Shown here piece after piece: positions 24,919 through 39,900 of a stretch of DNA of 64,000 nt. Each line of letters begins with the position of its first letter. Within the stretch, counting starts at the first letter, position 1. The notes under the pieces were generated by a model that saw nothing but the letters and a program-made list of their open reading frames with translations, was not told where the DNA came from and did no database searches. The translations under genes and the position numbers were made by a program. Source of the DNA: Metopolophium dirhodum (lineage: Eukaryota; Arthropoda; Insecta; Hemiptera; Aphididae); assembly GCF_019925205.1 (NCBI RefSeq), contig NC_083565.1, positions 26,378,241 through 26,442,240 of the forward strand. The letters run 5' to 3'.

Positions 24919-27900
24919 TATTATTATTATTAATTATTATTGTTACTATATACAATATTATCGCCTTGCTATTCAATATTCATAATATTATATTATTGTG
25001 TCGGACGCGTATTGTATTATTGTCTATAGGCTATTTATCGGATGTTATGAGATATTATCATGTTATAGAAACACGACTATATGAGTGGATATTATATTAT
25101 ATAGGTACACCGTTGCAGTGTTCAATTAATGGCATGGTATAATATACTATATATTGTTATTATTATCTCGATGGAGATACAGATGTCGCCGCACAGGCAT
25201 TTTTGACATATATACCTATAAATCCTTTGCCTATAAATCCCGTTAAATTTTTTACACGACATTATATCCTACAACACCATCGTCCTTCATTATTTATTTT
25301 ACAATAACTGACAACGACACGTCGTAAACCTGCGAGATCAAACTATAGAAATATTAAACATTTAAAACTATACAAACTATTATTAATATTTAAAATATAC
25401 AAAACGCGTATGTTTACTCGAGGGATATATCTAAACAGATTTAGTATATATAATCAAATTAGCCGGATCATAATTTACGAATGGGGACCCGGGTTGCTAC
25501 TTGGTCTATAGCACTCTGGGCAGGTCCACCTCCTTCTGTGGGCTGCAGGAAAACCCCGTCAAAATCGGTTCACCAGTTTCGAAGCCATATTCCGGTAAAA
25601 CAGATAAACAGAAGGTCAGACAGCCAAATATTATACATTTATGCGTATTTCGCGCACCATCACATATTTTAATCTTTTGCGTTCAAAAATCGCAGCGCAT
25701 ACAATTTGAATACTTAATATATTTTGTAATGTACAAGATATATAAATAAAAACAATAATACAATTTTAAATAATTGCAAAGTAGGGAATTTTCCAAAATT
25801 GTGCGGTCATGTTGTTAGTAGGTACGTACATATTTGTAAGTTTGCAGCCCACTGCCTACCGTATGAGAAAAGCGATGATTTTCCAAATGAATCCCCGACG
25901 GCCGACGCCTATATTTATTTATATCAAGTTTCCATGAAATAAACAAAAAATCTGATCAAATGATAATGGCTATTTTATTTTGTTTAACCGATTCCAATAA
26001 CCGACTCCAATAACTCTAAAATATATAAACGAAAAATATTAAATTTTCGTGAGCAGAAACAAAATTCACGTTTGAGCCAACATTTAGGGGTTGAATTTCG
26101 GGATGAAAAGTTACTAACTACTACAAAAAAGACCGAAAGCCCTGAAACAACTGCAGGGGAGCCAACTTATAGTCAACACAGGATTTTTTGAGTTTTGAGA
26201 AATCTTTGCAGACGTATAAATTTCAATTATTGAATCAACGGGTTTAAAAAAGTGTGCTAAGTGATACGGACTCACTATGAACCGCGCATTCAAACTTAAA
26301 AGTGCAAATCTGGTGCAATATATTATGTCGATTAGAGCGAATATTTTTTCAAAATTCAATGAAACGTGATTGAAATAACAAGACGAGCGCTGTTAAGGGA
26401 CCCACCCTCTTATGTGCCAACCTCCAAAAATACATTCATATGACAATAATATGCACAGCGTGTACCTATTTACGTTGCACTGCAGCAGGTCCTCTATATA
26501 CATTTGCATAGGTTGGTTCTCGGTACCGTTTAGTTATTAATGTTATTTATTATATACTATATTATATACGATTCCATACGTAATATCATATTGCGGTATA
26601 TACATACTCTATGTATATTGTACATATATATATATATATACAGCGCGAAAAACCTGTTGTATCGATGCGAACCGATACACAGCCGTTTCCCACGCGTGTT
26701 TTTACACACTCTGTGCATCGACCGCGATGCGTGTTCGACTATAAAACGACCAAAACGAGTGTGGTGGGTATTATTATGTGCTGTGCAGTTTCGATTTTTT
26801 AATTTTTTTGCCATTTCGGTTTTGGAGGATTAAAAAACGATTTTCCAACGGGCGCGAAAGTGACCGCGGGGGATTCGCGACGTCGGGCCGAACGAATATA
26901 ATATGGGTAGGTATATTATATAGGTAGGTACTACTCGCGGTGCGCGAAAACAATGACAAAGACGATAATATATTATAATATAATACATAATATTATAATG
27001 GAAAAATAAACGATCATCCGACCCGTAGAAAGTGCGCACACGCACGTACGCGGCGGCGTATATTTATACTATAAGGTACGCGTTTGTAAGCGCGGCGGAA
27101 TGTGCGCGCGACTTTAGCCTATTTGCCAAGAGGCGTGACACGCACGCACACAAGTCGGTCGGTGCCAATACATATAATATAATATTATACCACTGCTGCA
27201 GAATGCACACACGTGCAGATGTATAATATTATTATCATCCAATAATGGTACATTATCTCTGTCCACATACAATCCGTGTGCAATATTATATTATACAGTT
27301 TGTAGGTACACACGCGGTATGTGCACATTGTACAATTATTACCTATGTAGGAGGTATATGCGATGATAGGCGCGCGCAGAGTTTCGAGTCAGGCGCAGCC
27401 GACATTTTTGCCGGCTCATATTTTCACTCGGACGCGGCCTTATACGTGACCATTTAGTTGACATTTTTCAATTTCAACTCAAAGAAAAAATGTAACCTTT
27501 GTCGCGACATCTTGTATTTGTATACAATATTACAATGTACTGTGGTCTGTGTTAAGGATAGGCTGATACTGAAAATATCTGCTCGGTAATTCAATACTCA
27601 CTTTCGACAGCCAACTTGTACATGTTTTTCATAATTTGAGCATTACAAGAAGACCCAACTTGAACGGTTATAGACCGGTTCGGCCCTTAAAAATCTATTC
27701 AAACCGTTCACGGGCAGTAAGAGCACACCCATGGGTATATTGCAGTAATATAATGGTATCTGAAGTCTGCAGAAATAAGTGAGGAAATCGTGAAATATTT
27801 GATTTTTTTTAAATCGATTTGTTTTTTTGAAGACAATGTTGATTGTGTAATAATATAGTAAGTAATAAGTAATAACTTGTGGGAATAATGACGAGATTGT

Positions 27901-30900
27901 ACTTTATTGTTGTCGTCTGCAAATCATTAGACTTTGCCTTTTGCAGCAGATAGGTATGAACTTGTAAGTTAAAACAAAAATAAGACTGATATATTTGGTG
28001 ATAAATTATTAGATAACAAGGAAATAGGTATAAGGTAATAGGTTCATAAGTAAAATATCAGTGGACAAAATATTGTAGGAATTAACGTAGTGTGATAATA
28101 TTGTTAAGTTATTAAATGTATACATTATATCCTGTAAATTAATAATACAAATATATAACAGTAGTCAATAATCAATATACAATATATAATATTTTATATG
28201 TATAATCTTTCCATTAAATGTTGATGATATATAAATATATTATATAGGACCAAATGTTAAATAACTGGTAGAAAGTGATGGAGATTCAGTTGAAATGTTG
28301 TGGAGTAGGTACCTACTATCAAAACTCAATCTCAATTTACGCCACCGTATACGGTACAGCCAGTTGTATATTTTGATTTTCTTCACCAGAACAGTTAAAA
28401 AAAATCTAAGAAGGTATTTGAAAATTAAGAGGTCAATTATATACTATACTTGCTCGAATCAGAATTTTAAATCAATCTAAGTATAAGTTAAGATCACACT
28501 CTACAAACTATAGTCTTTATATAATACCGTAGAATGTATACAAAACCACTGCAACAGCAGAAAATAATAATGTAATTTAACATATTATTATTAACGTTGC
28601 GTAGGGTGTTGCAGTTATTATACACGATAGTCGCCGTGTGGTCATTAAAAACAACAAAAAAGAAGCTTTTTGCATAACATGTAGATTGTAGGTACTCGAC
28701 TAACGTCGAAACGAAATCGTCCAAGGTGCAGTTGATGGGTATTGAAAAATACATATATTAGTACTTATACTGCACATTAGTTGTGTATATATACTTTACA
28801 TAATACATAGATGGTTTTATTATATTTGGATGTATACATATCTATATATTATGCATATTGTACCTATATGATCGTAGAAGTCGATTACAAAACTAACGCG
28901 ACCCGTTTCCGTCTTGTAATAATATACCAAATAATATAACCCAATAGGTAGGTATAGTCAATAATATAATAATATAGTATTAGGTGTATACTATATACAT
29001 AATAAATACAATGATAATAGTGTTGGCGACAACGACCTGACCTGTAGCATATATTTCGGAGACAACTGGTTTGCAGGTTTTCGGACATCGGGAGGTATAC
29101 AGTCTATACATAATAATATACGTTTTTTAGTGTATTACGTATACCAGCAGTGGGTAACATGTCTAATGATTTCGAATTTACAATACATTTTTTAAATCGC
29201 AAGCGGAAAACGATAATACACAACGCCGTCGATACTTTGTCGACATAATAGGTAATATTGCAGCAGTCATTCCACTCAATCGGCATGGATCGTGTCAACG
29301 ATAAAACTGTGTTTATTTAATATTATTTTATTATATAAGTATACGAGTCGATCTCGTAGTCCAATACTCCAATGCATCGTGCGGATTTCGTATTGTATAA
29401 TACTATATCATGGTATTATAGTTTTATATTATGGTCCATGAAGGATGATCATCGATAGCCATATACTATATAATATTATGCGTATTATATACATATTACC
29501 ATTGACTCGGCGTAAACTGTAGTTAGTATATATAATAACATGTAGTAATTGATTAAGTTCTGTTCAAATCGTCAAATGTCAGTGTAAATTATATCTCAAT
29601 TATCATCCGACCACGCTAAATTGGTCAACACGATAGTAAAATATATATGCATTTAAAGAATAAAGTACCTATATTCAACATTGAGTGTCTTAATAATTTA
29701 AAGAGATTTAAGTAACACTCGTGTATATCTACTACTAGCTATTGATTGATTGGATTCGTATACGTGATTACATTTACGAAGACTTTAATTCTGTTCTATA
29801 ATATAAAAATTATTGGACGAAATTATCATTCAACAGTATAATAATAGTGGCTATAGGTGGAGTGTTCATTTAAAAAAAAACTTATTAAAACATTAAAAAT
29901 CCATGTTTTAACCCCGATTATGGTTTAAAATTTATATAATTTTAATCGAGCATGGAATTAAATAAGTAGTATCATACATCCAATTACATATATATAATAT
30001 GTTACAGTTTATGTTTTTATTTATTATATAGTATACATGATGCCTACTGTTTTATAGTTTTTATTTTGTGGGAATTTTCAATGAATTTTCTATTAGCAAC
30101 AGCTTCACGCGTTCTATTATATACTAATGTTTTAATTGAATGCAATTATGTTATTTAGGCCAAGACTAGAAGTTTTTTATTTTTAATTCAGAACTTTTCC
30201 TCTGACTGGCGCGTATTGCCATTCTAACTGATCCGAAACTAATTGACGTTCCTATTTGCTTCACATAAAAAAAAAAATTATCATTCTTTCTTTTACCCTC
30301 AGACGTGGATAAATTCGTTTGTCACGACACAAGATGTGAGTTTATGAATTTAAACTGTAACGCAGTGTAACGCGGTGAATTAATACGGAGGTCTAACGTC
30401 GAAACACAAAGATGAGAACAACAATATAGTTGCCAGTATAAATAATGCACTGATATAACTGATTAAAATATTTTTCTGAATTTTAGAAATGTTCATGACA
30501 AGAATTAGCATACAATAAATAATAATATTGTACTAATGTATTATGTAATATTATCACGGATGTCCAATAGATAGAGATGTTTAGTAGATGTTTTAAATTC
30601 CGTTTTATACATGCACTGGCCGAGAATAAACGAGATAATATCTAATTTATCATATAGAAATCATGTCTGCGAGACAGTGACTATAATTGTGTGTGACGAA
30701 CATTTTTGTTCACAACTTTCTGACATCTGAGCCTGCACCCATCATGTCCTAAATGTAAGTATGTTCCATTCAATTAATTATAAATATATATTGATACAAT
30801 AATTTAATGACGTTTTCAAAATCCTTATCGAGTCTACGCATTACAATAATGATTGAGTTCTCAGACAATCACTATATCTAACTCATGTTTTATAAACAGT

Positions 30901-33900
30901 TTTTTTTATGTATTCATATTTTGCGATAATTTTAAATTTAAAAAAAGAAATAGTATTATAGCTAATAAATGGTATATCCTTATAAGCAACAGCTGGTATA
31001 AACTAAATGTAATGCAATATATCGTCATTGAAAATCTCATGAATTACGATCGCATCGGGCTTAAAAGTTTGTTTGCAAGTACTTAACGTGAAGTATAATT
31101 AATGTTTATTGAAAAATAGCTAAATCCAAAATAGTATCAATATCGTTATAATACCAACGGTAATACGAAAGGCCGGCCTTAATCATACATAATATATTAT
31201 TATCAGGCACCGCAGCTATATCGAGTTTGTCTATTTATATTATTATATTATTTTTTTTGTTTTCACGGGAATACTACATAAACCATAATATCTAAAGTCG
31301 GTGTTTAGAAAAAAATAATAATATTAAAAAAAAAAACCAAAGGAAAAAAAGGTGGATAAGTGGATGTCGCTCTGCTGTACGGTAGGTTACAAGTGGGTCG
31401 CTGTAATGGATGGTGTTAAATTTGAATTCAATGATATAATATCATTGTATAAGAAAAACGATTCTGAGCGAAAACGGTCAGTCAGCCTATGATTTTACCA
31501 AGTATATTTGATGATATTATTGTGAATAAAGTAATTTAAATATAACCTATTTACGTGGAGCCTTGTTTTAAATTTTCAATCCTTAGCCATAAAAGTTAAA
31601 AATTTATAAATTTTTAACTACAAAATAATTAATAAATTATAAATTTGATAAATGTTGTCAAAATTTGAACTTTAAATGCTTATAAAAAAAAATGGTGCCT
31701 ATGTATTTTTAATATTTTTCAACTGCTATTAGAACGATATATCAGGAGCCTTATATTAAATTTTCACGCTTTTTTACCCAACAAATAAAAATTTATTGAT
31801 ATTTATAGAAAAAAAACTAAAAAAATTGAAAACTGACAATGTCCGTAAACAGCTCAAAAAGAGTCAAAATATTTTCAACATTTTATGGTGTATAGAAAAT
31901 GCTAATATAAACATTCAGTGAAATTTTCAAGTATCTACAGTCATTCGTTTTTTAATTACAATAAAATAAGAAAATTGTTACATGAGAAATCGAGTAAATA
32001 TCAAATGTTGTAAAAATATAAATTTCAGACGCTCATAAAAATTTAATTTAAGTTTCTTCTAGACATTTTTTTTTTGATAAAGGTAGACAAACTTATGAGT
32101 AATCTTATATTACATTTTCAAATCTTAGATTTGAAAAGAAAAATTTTTATGAATTCTCATCAAAATAATTTGCTATTTTTCGTGATTTTTCCGTATTTTG
32201 TCAAAATTTGAACTTTAAATGCTTATAATTAAAAACTGTGACTAAGGATTTTTAATTTTTTTCATCTGCCTTTGAAACAATAACCTAGGAGCCTTCTATT
32301 AAATTTTCAAGCTTTTTTACTCAACAGATAAAATTTTATTGATATTTATAGAAAAAAAAACTAAGAAAATTGAAAACTGACAATGGCCGTAAACAGCTCA
32401 AAAAGAGTCAAAATATTTTGTAAATTTTATGGTGTATAGAAAATGCAAATATAAACAACCAGTGAAAATTTCATGCATCTACGGTCATTTGTTTTAGAGT
32501 TACACCAATAACCAAAATCGATTTTGTTAAAAATCGATTTTGCGTAAAAATTCCCGTTTTTCCTTAATTTTTCTTTTGTTTTTCACATCGCTTTTGAAAA
32601 CTACTGGGAAATTAAAATTTTGACCTCCCCAATGCACCAACGATATTCACTTTCCCATCGAACAAGATACTGAAGTCGAAAATCGAAGCATTATTTCGAC
32701 TACTTATCGTGTACACAGACACAAAAATAAAAAAATAAAAAAAAAAAAAAATAAAAAAAAAAACACACATCATTGTAAAATCAATACATTCATCGTTTCA
32801 CTCAGAATCTAAAATATTCCAATAGATAGAGAGGAGATAGTCAAGGTCCGGTGCGCAAAAAATACACTGTGCGGTGCGTTTACCGCTACGTGCCGGTGTT
32901 TACCGTTCGGGTCGATCAAATGTGTTCCGTCACTGGATCGGAACACATGCGGAAACCGTATGGTGTATGTATATTGTGTATTTATAATATATAATATATA
33001 TGTAGCTAAGTACTTACCAGTGGCACAGCAAGTTAAGATTTTTAGGATGGGGTGGGGTTGGGGTGTCGCATTAACGACTATCGTAACGGTGTGACACTCC
33101 CCCAACGCCATACCATGTTAATAATAGATGAATTTCCATAGATTTAAAATATCTCATACGATTTGAGGTAAAATTTACAAGTTCTCGTGATTTTATTTGA
33201 CTAAACATTATATAGTATAGGTTATACAGCATGTCAATCGATGCAATTAATCTCTATTAGACTAGTATTTATGTATGTTGATTCATTTTGGTATGTACTG
33301 AAACATTAACAATGTTTTAGATTCTGAGTGAAACGATGAATGTATTGATTTTACAATGATGTGTGTTTTTTTTTTATTTTTTTTTTTATTTTTTTTTTTA
33401 TTTTTGTGTCTGTGTACACGATAAGTAGTCGAAATAATGCTTCGATTTTCGACTTCAGTATCTTGTTCGATGGGAAAGTGAATATCGTTGGTGCATTGGG
33501 GAGGTCAAAATTTTAATTTCCCAGTAGTTTTCAAAAGCGATGTGAAAAACAAAAGAAAAATTAAGGAAAAACGGGAATTTTTACGCAAAATCGATTTTTA
33601 ACAAAATCGATTTTGGTTATTGGTGTAACTCTAAAACAAATGACCGTAGATGCATGACATTTTCACTGGTTGTTTATATTAGCATTTTCTATACACCATA
33701 AAATTTTCCAAATATTTTGACTCTTTTTGAGCTGTTTACAGCCATTGTCAGTTTTCAATTTTTTTAGTTTTTTTTTCTATAAATATCAATAAAATTTTAT
33801 CTATTGAGTAAAAAAGCTTGAAAATTTAATAGAAGGCTCCTAGTTTATTGTTTCAAAGGCAGATGAAAAAAATTAAAAATCCTTAGTCACAGTTTTTAAT

Positions 33901-36900
33901 TATAAGCATTTAAAGTTCAAATTTTGACAAAATACGGAAAAATCACGAAAAATAGCAAATTATTTTGATGAGAATTCATAAAAATTTTTCTTTTTAAATC
34001 TAAGATTTGAAAATGTAATATAAGATTACTCATAAGTTTGTCTACCTTTATCAAAAAAAAAATGTCTAGAAGAAACTTAAATTAAATTTTTATGAGCGTC
34101 TGAAATTTATATTTTTACAACATTTGATATTTACTCGATTTCTCATGTAACGATTTTTTTATTTTATTGTAATTAAAAAACGAATGACTGTAGATACTTG
34201 AAAATTTCACTGAATGTTTATATTAGCATTTTCTATACACCATACAATTTTGAAAATATTTTGACTCTATTTGAGCTGTTTACGGACATTGTCAGTTTTC
34301 AATTTTTTTAGTTTTTTTTTCTATAAATATCAATTAATTTTTATTTGTTGGGTAAAAAAGCGTGAAAATTTAATATTAGACTCCTGATATATCGTTTTAA
34401 TAGCAGTTGAAAAATATTAAAAATACATTTGCACAATTTTTTTTTATAAGCATTTAAAGTTCAAATTTTGACAACATTTATCAAATTTATAATTTATTAA
34501 TTATTTTGTGGTTAAAAATTTATAAAATGTTTAACTTTTATGGCTAAGGATTGAAAATTTAAAACAAGGCTCCACGTTAATAGGTTGTATATAAATTACT
34601 TTATTCACAATAATATCATCAAATATACTTGGTAATATCATAGGGTGACTGACCGTTTTCGCTCAGAATCGTTTTTCTTATACAATGATATTATATTATA
34701 TCATTGAATTCAAATTTAACACCATCCATTACAGTGACCCACTTGTAACCTACCGTACAGCAGAGCGACATCCACTTATCCACATTTTTTTATTTTTATT
34801 TATAATATTGTTCGATTATTATATTAATTACTAGATTTTGTAACTCATCTCTACCATCATCGCAAACTTGCTTACAGGTGGTAGATAGATTCATCTTATT
34901 ATACTATTGTAAACTTGTTCTTTTGAGCTCTGTATAATTTATAATAAATTAATTTTATTTAATAAAAAAAAAAAATTAAGATAATGACCTATGTGTGAGA
35001 AAATTTTTTTTATATTTGTTCCAACTTCATAATAATCTCCCAACCCCCTTCCTCCCTACAAAATACCACGCCATTATATCGGCCCACCTATATATATATA
35101 TATAACCTACTTAATTTTTTTTTTATTGAAATATAATTTTATTATATTTTGCAACTATTTATTTTAATTTAAAGTACCCACCAAAAATATGGAAAATATG
35201 AAAAACGATTACTATTGATTAGATAAGAAACTGGATCAATTCACATAAAATGTCAAACCAATTGTATGACTAGGAGAGCCAAAGTGTATTTAAGTGTATG
35301 GTGGTGAGGTCGTAGGGGTTGGTTATTTGTGGCTATTGAGAATATAATATAATATAATATATATATATATATATATATGAGAAAGGGATGGAGTCGGTAA
35401 TCTGAGACAGGGTAAGTAACCTGTAAAAAGAGTGAACAAACTCACTTCACGACTTCGTGTACTCTTCGTTGTGGAACGACAGAACGTGCAGTGGGGTATC
35501 ATAGTGTTGAAGTCTATAATAATGACGAAGAGAGGAAAGATATATTTTTTCTTATAAGGACGAAGCAATTAAACCGTGGACTAAAAGGCAGAGAGAAGTC
35601 GATCATTTTATATTGTCGACATTGAAGCATTTTGAAGGAGTGTTTAGCCCTCACTGGTATCATTTCGCGTGGAAACTATTCTAAATTATTATTATTAATT
35701 ACTATATTACTAGCTGTCCCGCCTAGCATAATTTCCCGTGCCAAAGCTTTATTTTTTTTAAAAAATACTACTTATATAATATCCACCATATTTCTAAAAA
35801 TTATTATGGTAATATAGTATGTAGCCAACGGCAATCCCATAAATAAATAGAGTTCATACAAATATCCCATAGAAAAAAAGCGCTTACAGATTTTGCCGGA
35901 TTTTCCAATTTTTCGGGCAACTATTCCAATTTTTCTTTCCGTAAAAACCTTATTCGGACTATTACGAACATTTCAAAAACAAAAATAATAAGCCAAATAG
36001 GTCCAGCAGTTCCAAGGTGATTACCAACGAACACTATTTAATTTTATTTTATATAGATGTACATCGATCTATAATTACACCGCTGGAAAAACGTCAACCC
36101 TTTTCCCGACTCGAGCGATGACAATGACTTTCCCCTCGCTCGACTCGCTCGTGAATTATAATTTTAGGTACCTATACAATTTTATATAAATGCGCACCCA
36201 TATATACATATATATATATATATATTAAGTATTAACTATATAGTATAGCATATACTAAGTAAGTACATAGTATATGCGTGTGTGTATGTGTGTGTGCACG
36301 TATTTATGGTACCTATATAGAGTTTCATGGTTATCGTCGATCTCGTTTTTTTTTTTTACCTTCTCCGCTGGTTTAGTCTGCGTCATAATTTCGTGCACGA
36401 AAACCAATATTGACGCGGTTATTAATTATTATTATTTTATTATCGGTATAATATTCTTTTTTCCTATAAACATACAAGTATGGCGTAGAATATTAATAAT
36501 CATAATATGGAAAAAAACGGGGTACTTGTAGGTATATAATAAATATATATGGTGATTGTTGTGATTTCTCTGAACAATTGGAATTTTCTAGAAATTTTCG
36601 AATATTATATTACATTAAAATAATATATAGAACCACGACAGGCTGACGGCGGTATCGCACGATCCTAACATTCGTTCCGATTCTTAAATATGATATATCG
36701 CATAGTTCGTGCGTAATTTTTAAAAAAAAGTGAAATCCCATGTAATATTCCGAGTACCTACCTATATTGAAAATTAAAGTATAGGTAAAGCTGTAAAGGG
36801 TATTAATGGTATTTATAGAGTAGTAGAGTATACGTACGCGTTGGCCGTATAGATTTTAATTATTATATTATATTGGTGGAAACCTAATATTATTGTTCCA

Positions 36901-39900
36901 AGTAATCGAGGGGAATAATTCAGATAAGTTGCGTAGCTTGATACAACTTATACATTAAACGAGAGAAAAAATTGTCTATTTATATCGATAATATGAGATA
37001 TGTAATAATTATATATTTTTCACAAAATACAAATAATCAACCAGTTTTTATAATTTTGATCGACGAAAGTGGATTTCGTGCTCACGATTTAAAATTGAAA
37101 GTAGTTCACATATACACGATCAAGTCGAACACACAAGACATGATATGTTAAGTGTATATCCCACCTTAAATTTACAATTATATAGTTAAAATATTTCTTG
37201 TATTAGAGAATTCAAAATAATATGTACATGTTAATTTTTACGTTAGCTTGAGCCAATAAGATTATACATATTTTAACAGAATATAAGCCAGTACCTAATA
37301 ATGTTTTGTAAATAAATCGTATCTGACTTATATGTTATACAATACCAATTCAGTAGAAACACGAGAAAACAAAAACGATGTAGATTAAGAACATATTATA
37401 ATGATACAGAATAATAATTGGTACATTTGGTGAATATTTTATATGACTGTGGATATTTTATTTGTTTTTGCAATGTTTTTCAATCACTGAATACCAGATT
37501 TTCTATCATTAAGCTTAACAATATATTAACAACCGCTAAGTCGGAAACGCTAACTCGACATTAACGATAAACGATAATCGATAGGATTTAGAAACTCTTG
37601 ACAGCAATAACGCATGACTCACTGCAGTCACTACTCGCTATACCAGCTGACACCTCGTGTTTTCGTTACCTACCTAGCTCAATCGTGGACCTCGGGGGAT
37701 ATCCGCATGTCTTGAGAATTTCTCCCGCGTACGTGATTTCATAATATTTATTATTCAGTTACCTACAGATACGACGCGAAATACACCTATACAGGTATAG
37801 GATACGTATAATACAAGTACCTACAGCCGCAACTACAAATCGTTCTGTCCATACACACGTCCAAGCTTTACCGACTGTGGTGAAGGGGGATAGGGGGCGT
37901 ACATGTATATATATTTACATACATAAAATGTTATTATTATTGTTTTGTATACGTAAAAGCTAGCTGGTAGGTACCCACTATATAATATGGTACGCCTACG
38001 AATACCGCAATCATCACTATATATATATATATATACTAGGTATATAGTTGTTGCGATACCGCGGTATAATATATACAAGACCGACTGTTATCTACGGCAC
38101 GAATCGGCGGCAATCGAGAGCCATATGCGGAGAAGAGAAAAACGAAAATCGCGCGATCGATATTGCCAGACGCGGACGCCGCTGCGGCGCTTTTAAGCCC
38201 GCGGTGCATAATACTCACGAAACGCGCGATGACGAGGCTCCTCGCCGAGGAGCTGCATTCCATCGAAGTGAACAAACCCGTCCAGGATTCAGTTTCATTA
38301 CGTCCATAGGGGGCATCATTTTGTACACACACACACACACACACACATAATATAAATATAAAATATGTAATATATGTTTAATGCGTTTGCCGACGGTTCT
38401 CGTCGGATGTGTGAGTGCGTATGTGTAGTAGGTATACCGAGTGCACTAGCCGACGAATATTATTATACATGTTGTGTGCGCACTCTATTATAAATTATAA
38501 TATGTATAGCAGTATAATCTGGTTTGGAAATAATGCACATTATAATCATAACATAATATACGCGTGTATACTATAATACATACCTACCACACATTCCGTT
38601 AATCCACCCATCCCCCTCCCATCGCTGCAACCCGTCCGTCAGGGTGACCCGTTCACAGCTGCTTCCAGCTCCGTATACCTACAGAGAGTCGTGATTTTAT
38701 TCTGTTATTTTTCTTTTGAAATCCCCTGTCGAAATAAATAAAGAGTGATTCGTTCGCCCCTTTTATCCTTATTGAGAATGAATCCGTCAAAATTGTGGTT
38801 TTTCAAGAAAATGTGTACTTTACACTATAATGTTAATCTTCGTTTTCCCCCTTCTTTAACTATTATTATTTACATATTATTTAACTGTACATTTATGACT
38901 TTTTACTAGGAGCGCATTATATTATTATGTATAATTTAATTAATTAGCAGTACAAGAAACGGATTTTTTCGTTTGAAGTTGTCTTCTTTCTATACCTAGA
39001 TGATACTGAGAGAAACTTGTAATTATACCAACGAGCTACCAAACTAAGTATCAATATCCAGAAGACAAAACAAATTAATATCTTATCACTCCTATCAGTT
39101 ATAACTTTATTGACAATTAATTTAAAAAATCAATATATCAAGAATTTGTGGACTTGCTAAACAATAACTATAATACTGTACAATATTATTATATTTACCT
39201 GCTAATACTGATAACAACATCTATCTAAATGTTATAATGAATATCGTGTTATACATATAGTCGGGAATTTTACTTTTTTATAATATAACGTCCATCCTAT
39301 CCCTGTGGTAGATTTCGAACGTAACATAAATATTTTTTTTCGTTCATACAAGCATGATTTTTTTGGCTTTTTCATTATTATTATTATAATAATAAATTGT
39401 TACATTAACAACATGAATTAATTTCGTTTAAAAATAATATAATATTGTCAATATCATTTTATTATTTAGCTATGATATTGTTTTCAACGACAATATACGA
39501 CCGTAATGAATTAAGTACAAATGTACAGTTGGAATCCTCAATCATACACTTGTTAAAATATGGTTAATTTTTGGACGTGCTATGAAAAGAATAAAAATAT
39601 TTTTCTTATTAAATCTTACAAGAGGCTATGATGTCGACTATGCTATGGTATGCATATAAGCTGATTATACATAAACTGACAAACAGATTTATTAGTTTAA
39701 GTTTGCAGCATCGTTGCCCACTGGCCACTAATTTCAATAGGCAAGTTTTGTTTTTTGTAGTACATTATACTTTGGTGTTAACTATGTATAATATCATGCA
39801 TGCAGGCATATACCTAATCACGTCTACACATAATTTGAGTTATAATATATTAACCATCTATTGCAATTTGTAGTATTGTGCAAAAAAATCCAAAAATGAT

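Noticed and set aside
26540..27457. Cluster of overlapping short frames on both strands
   Set aside because: All are short, overlap one another in several frames, and lack splice signals in a useful phase.
36274..36531. 85-codon plus-strand frame
   Set aside because: Driven by TG and T-rich low-complexity sequence; no homology-like text.
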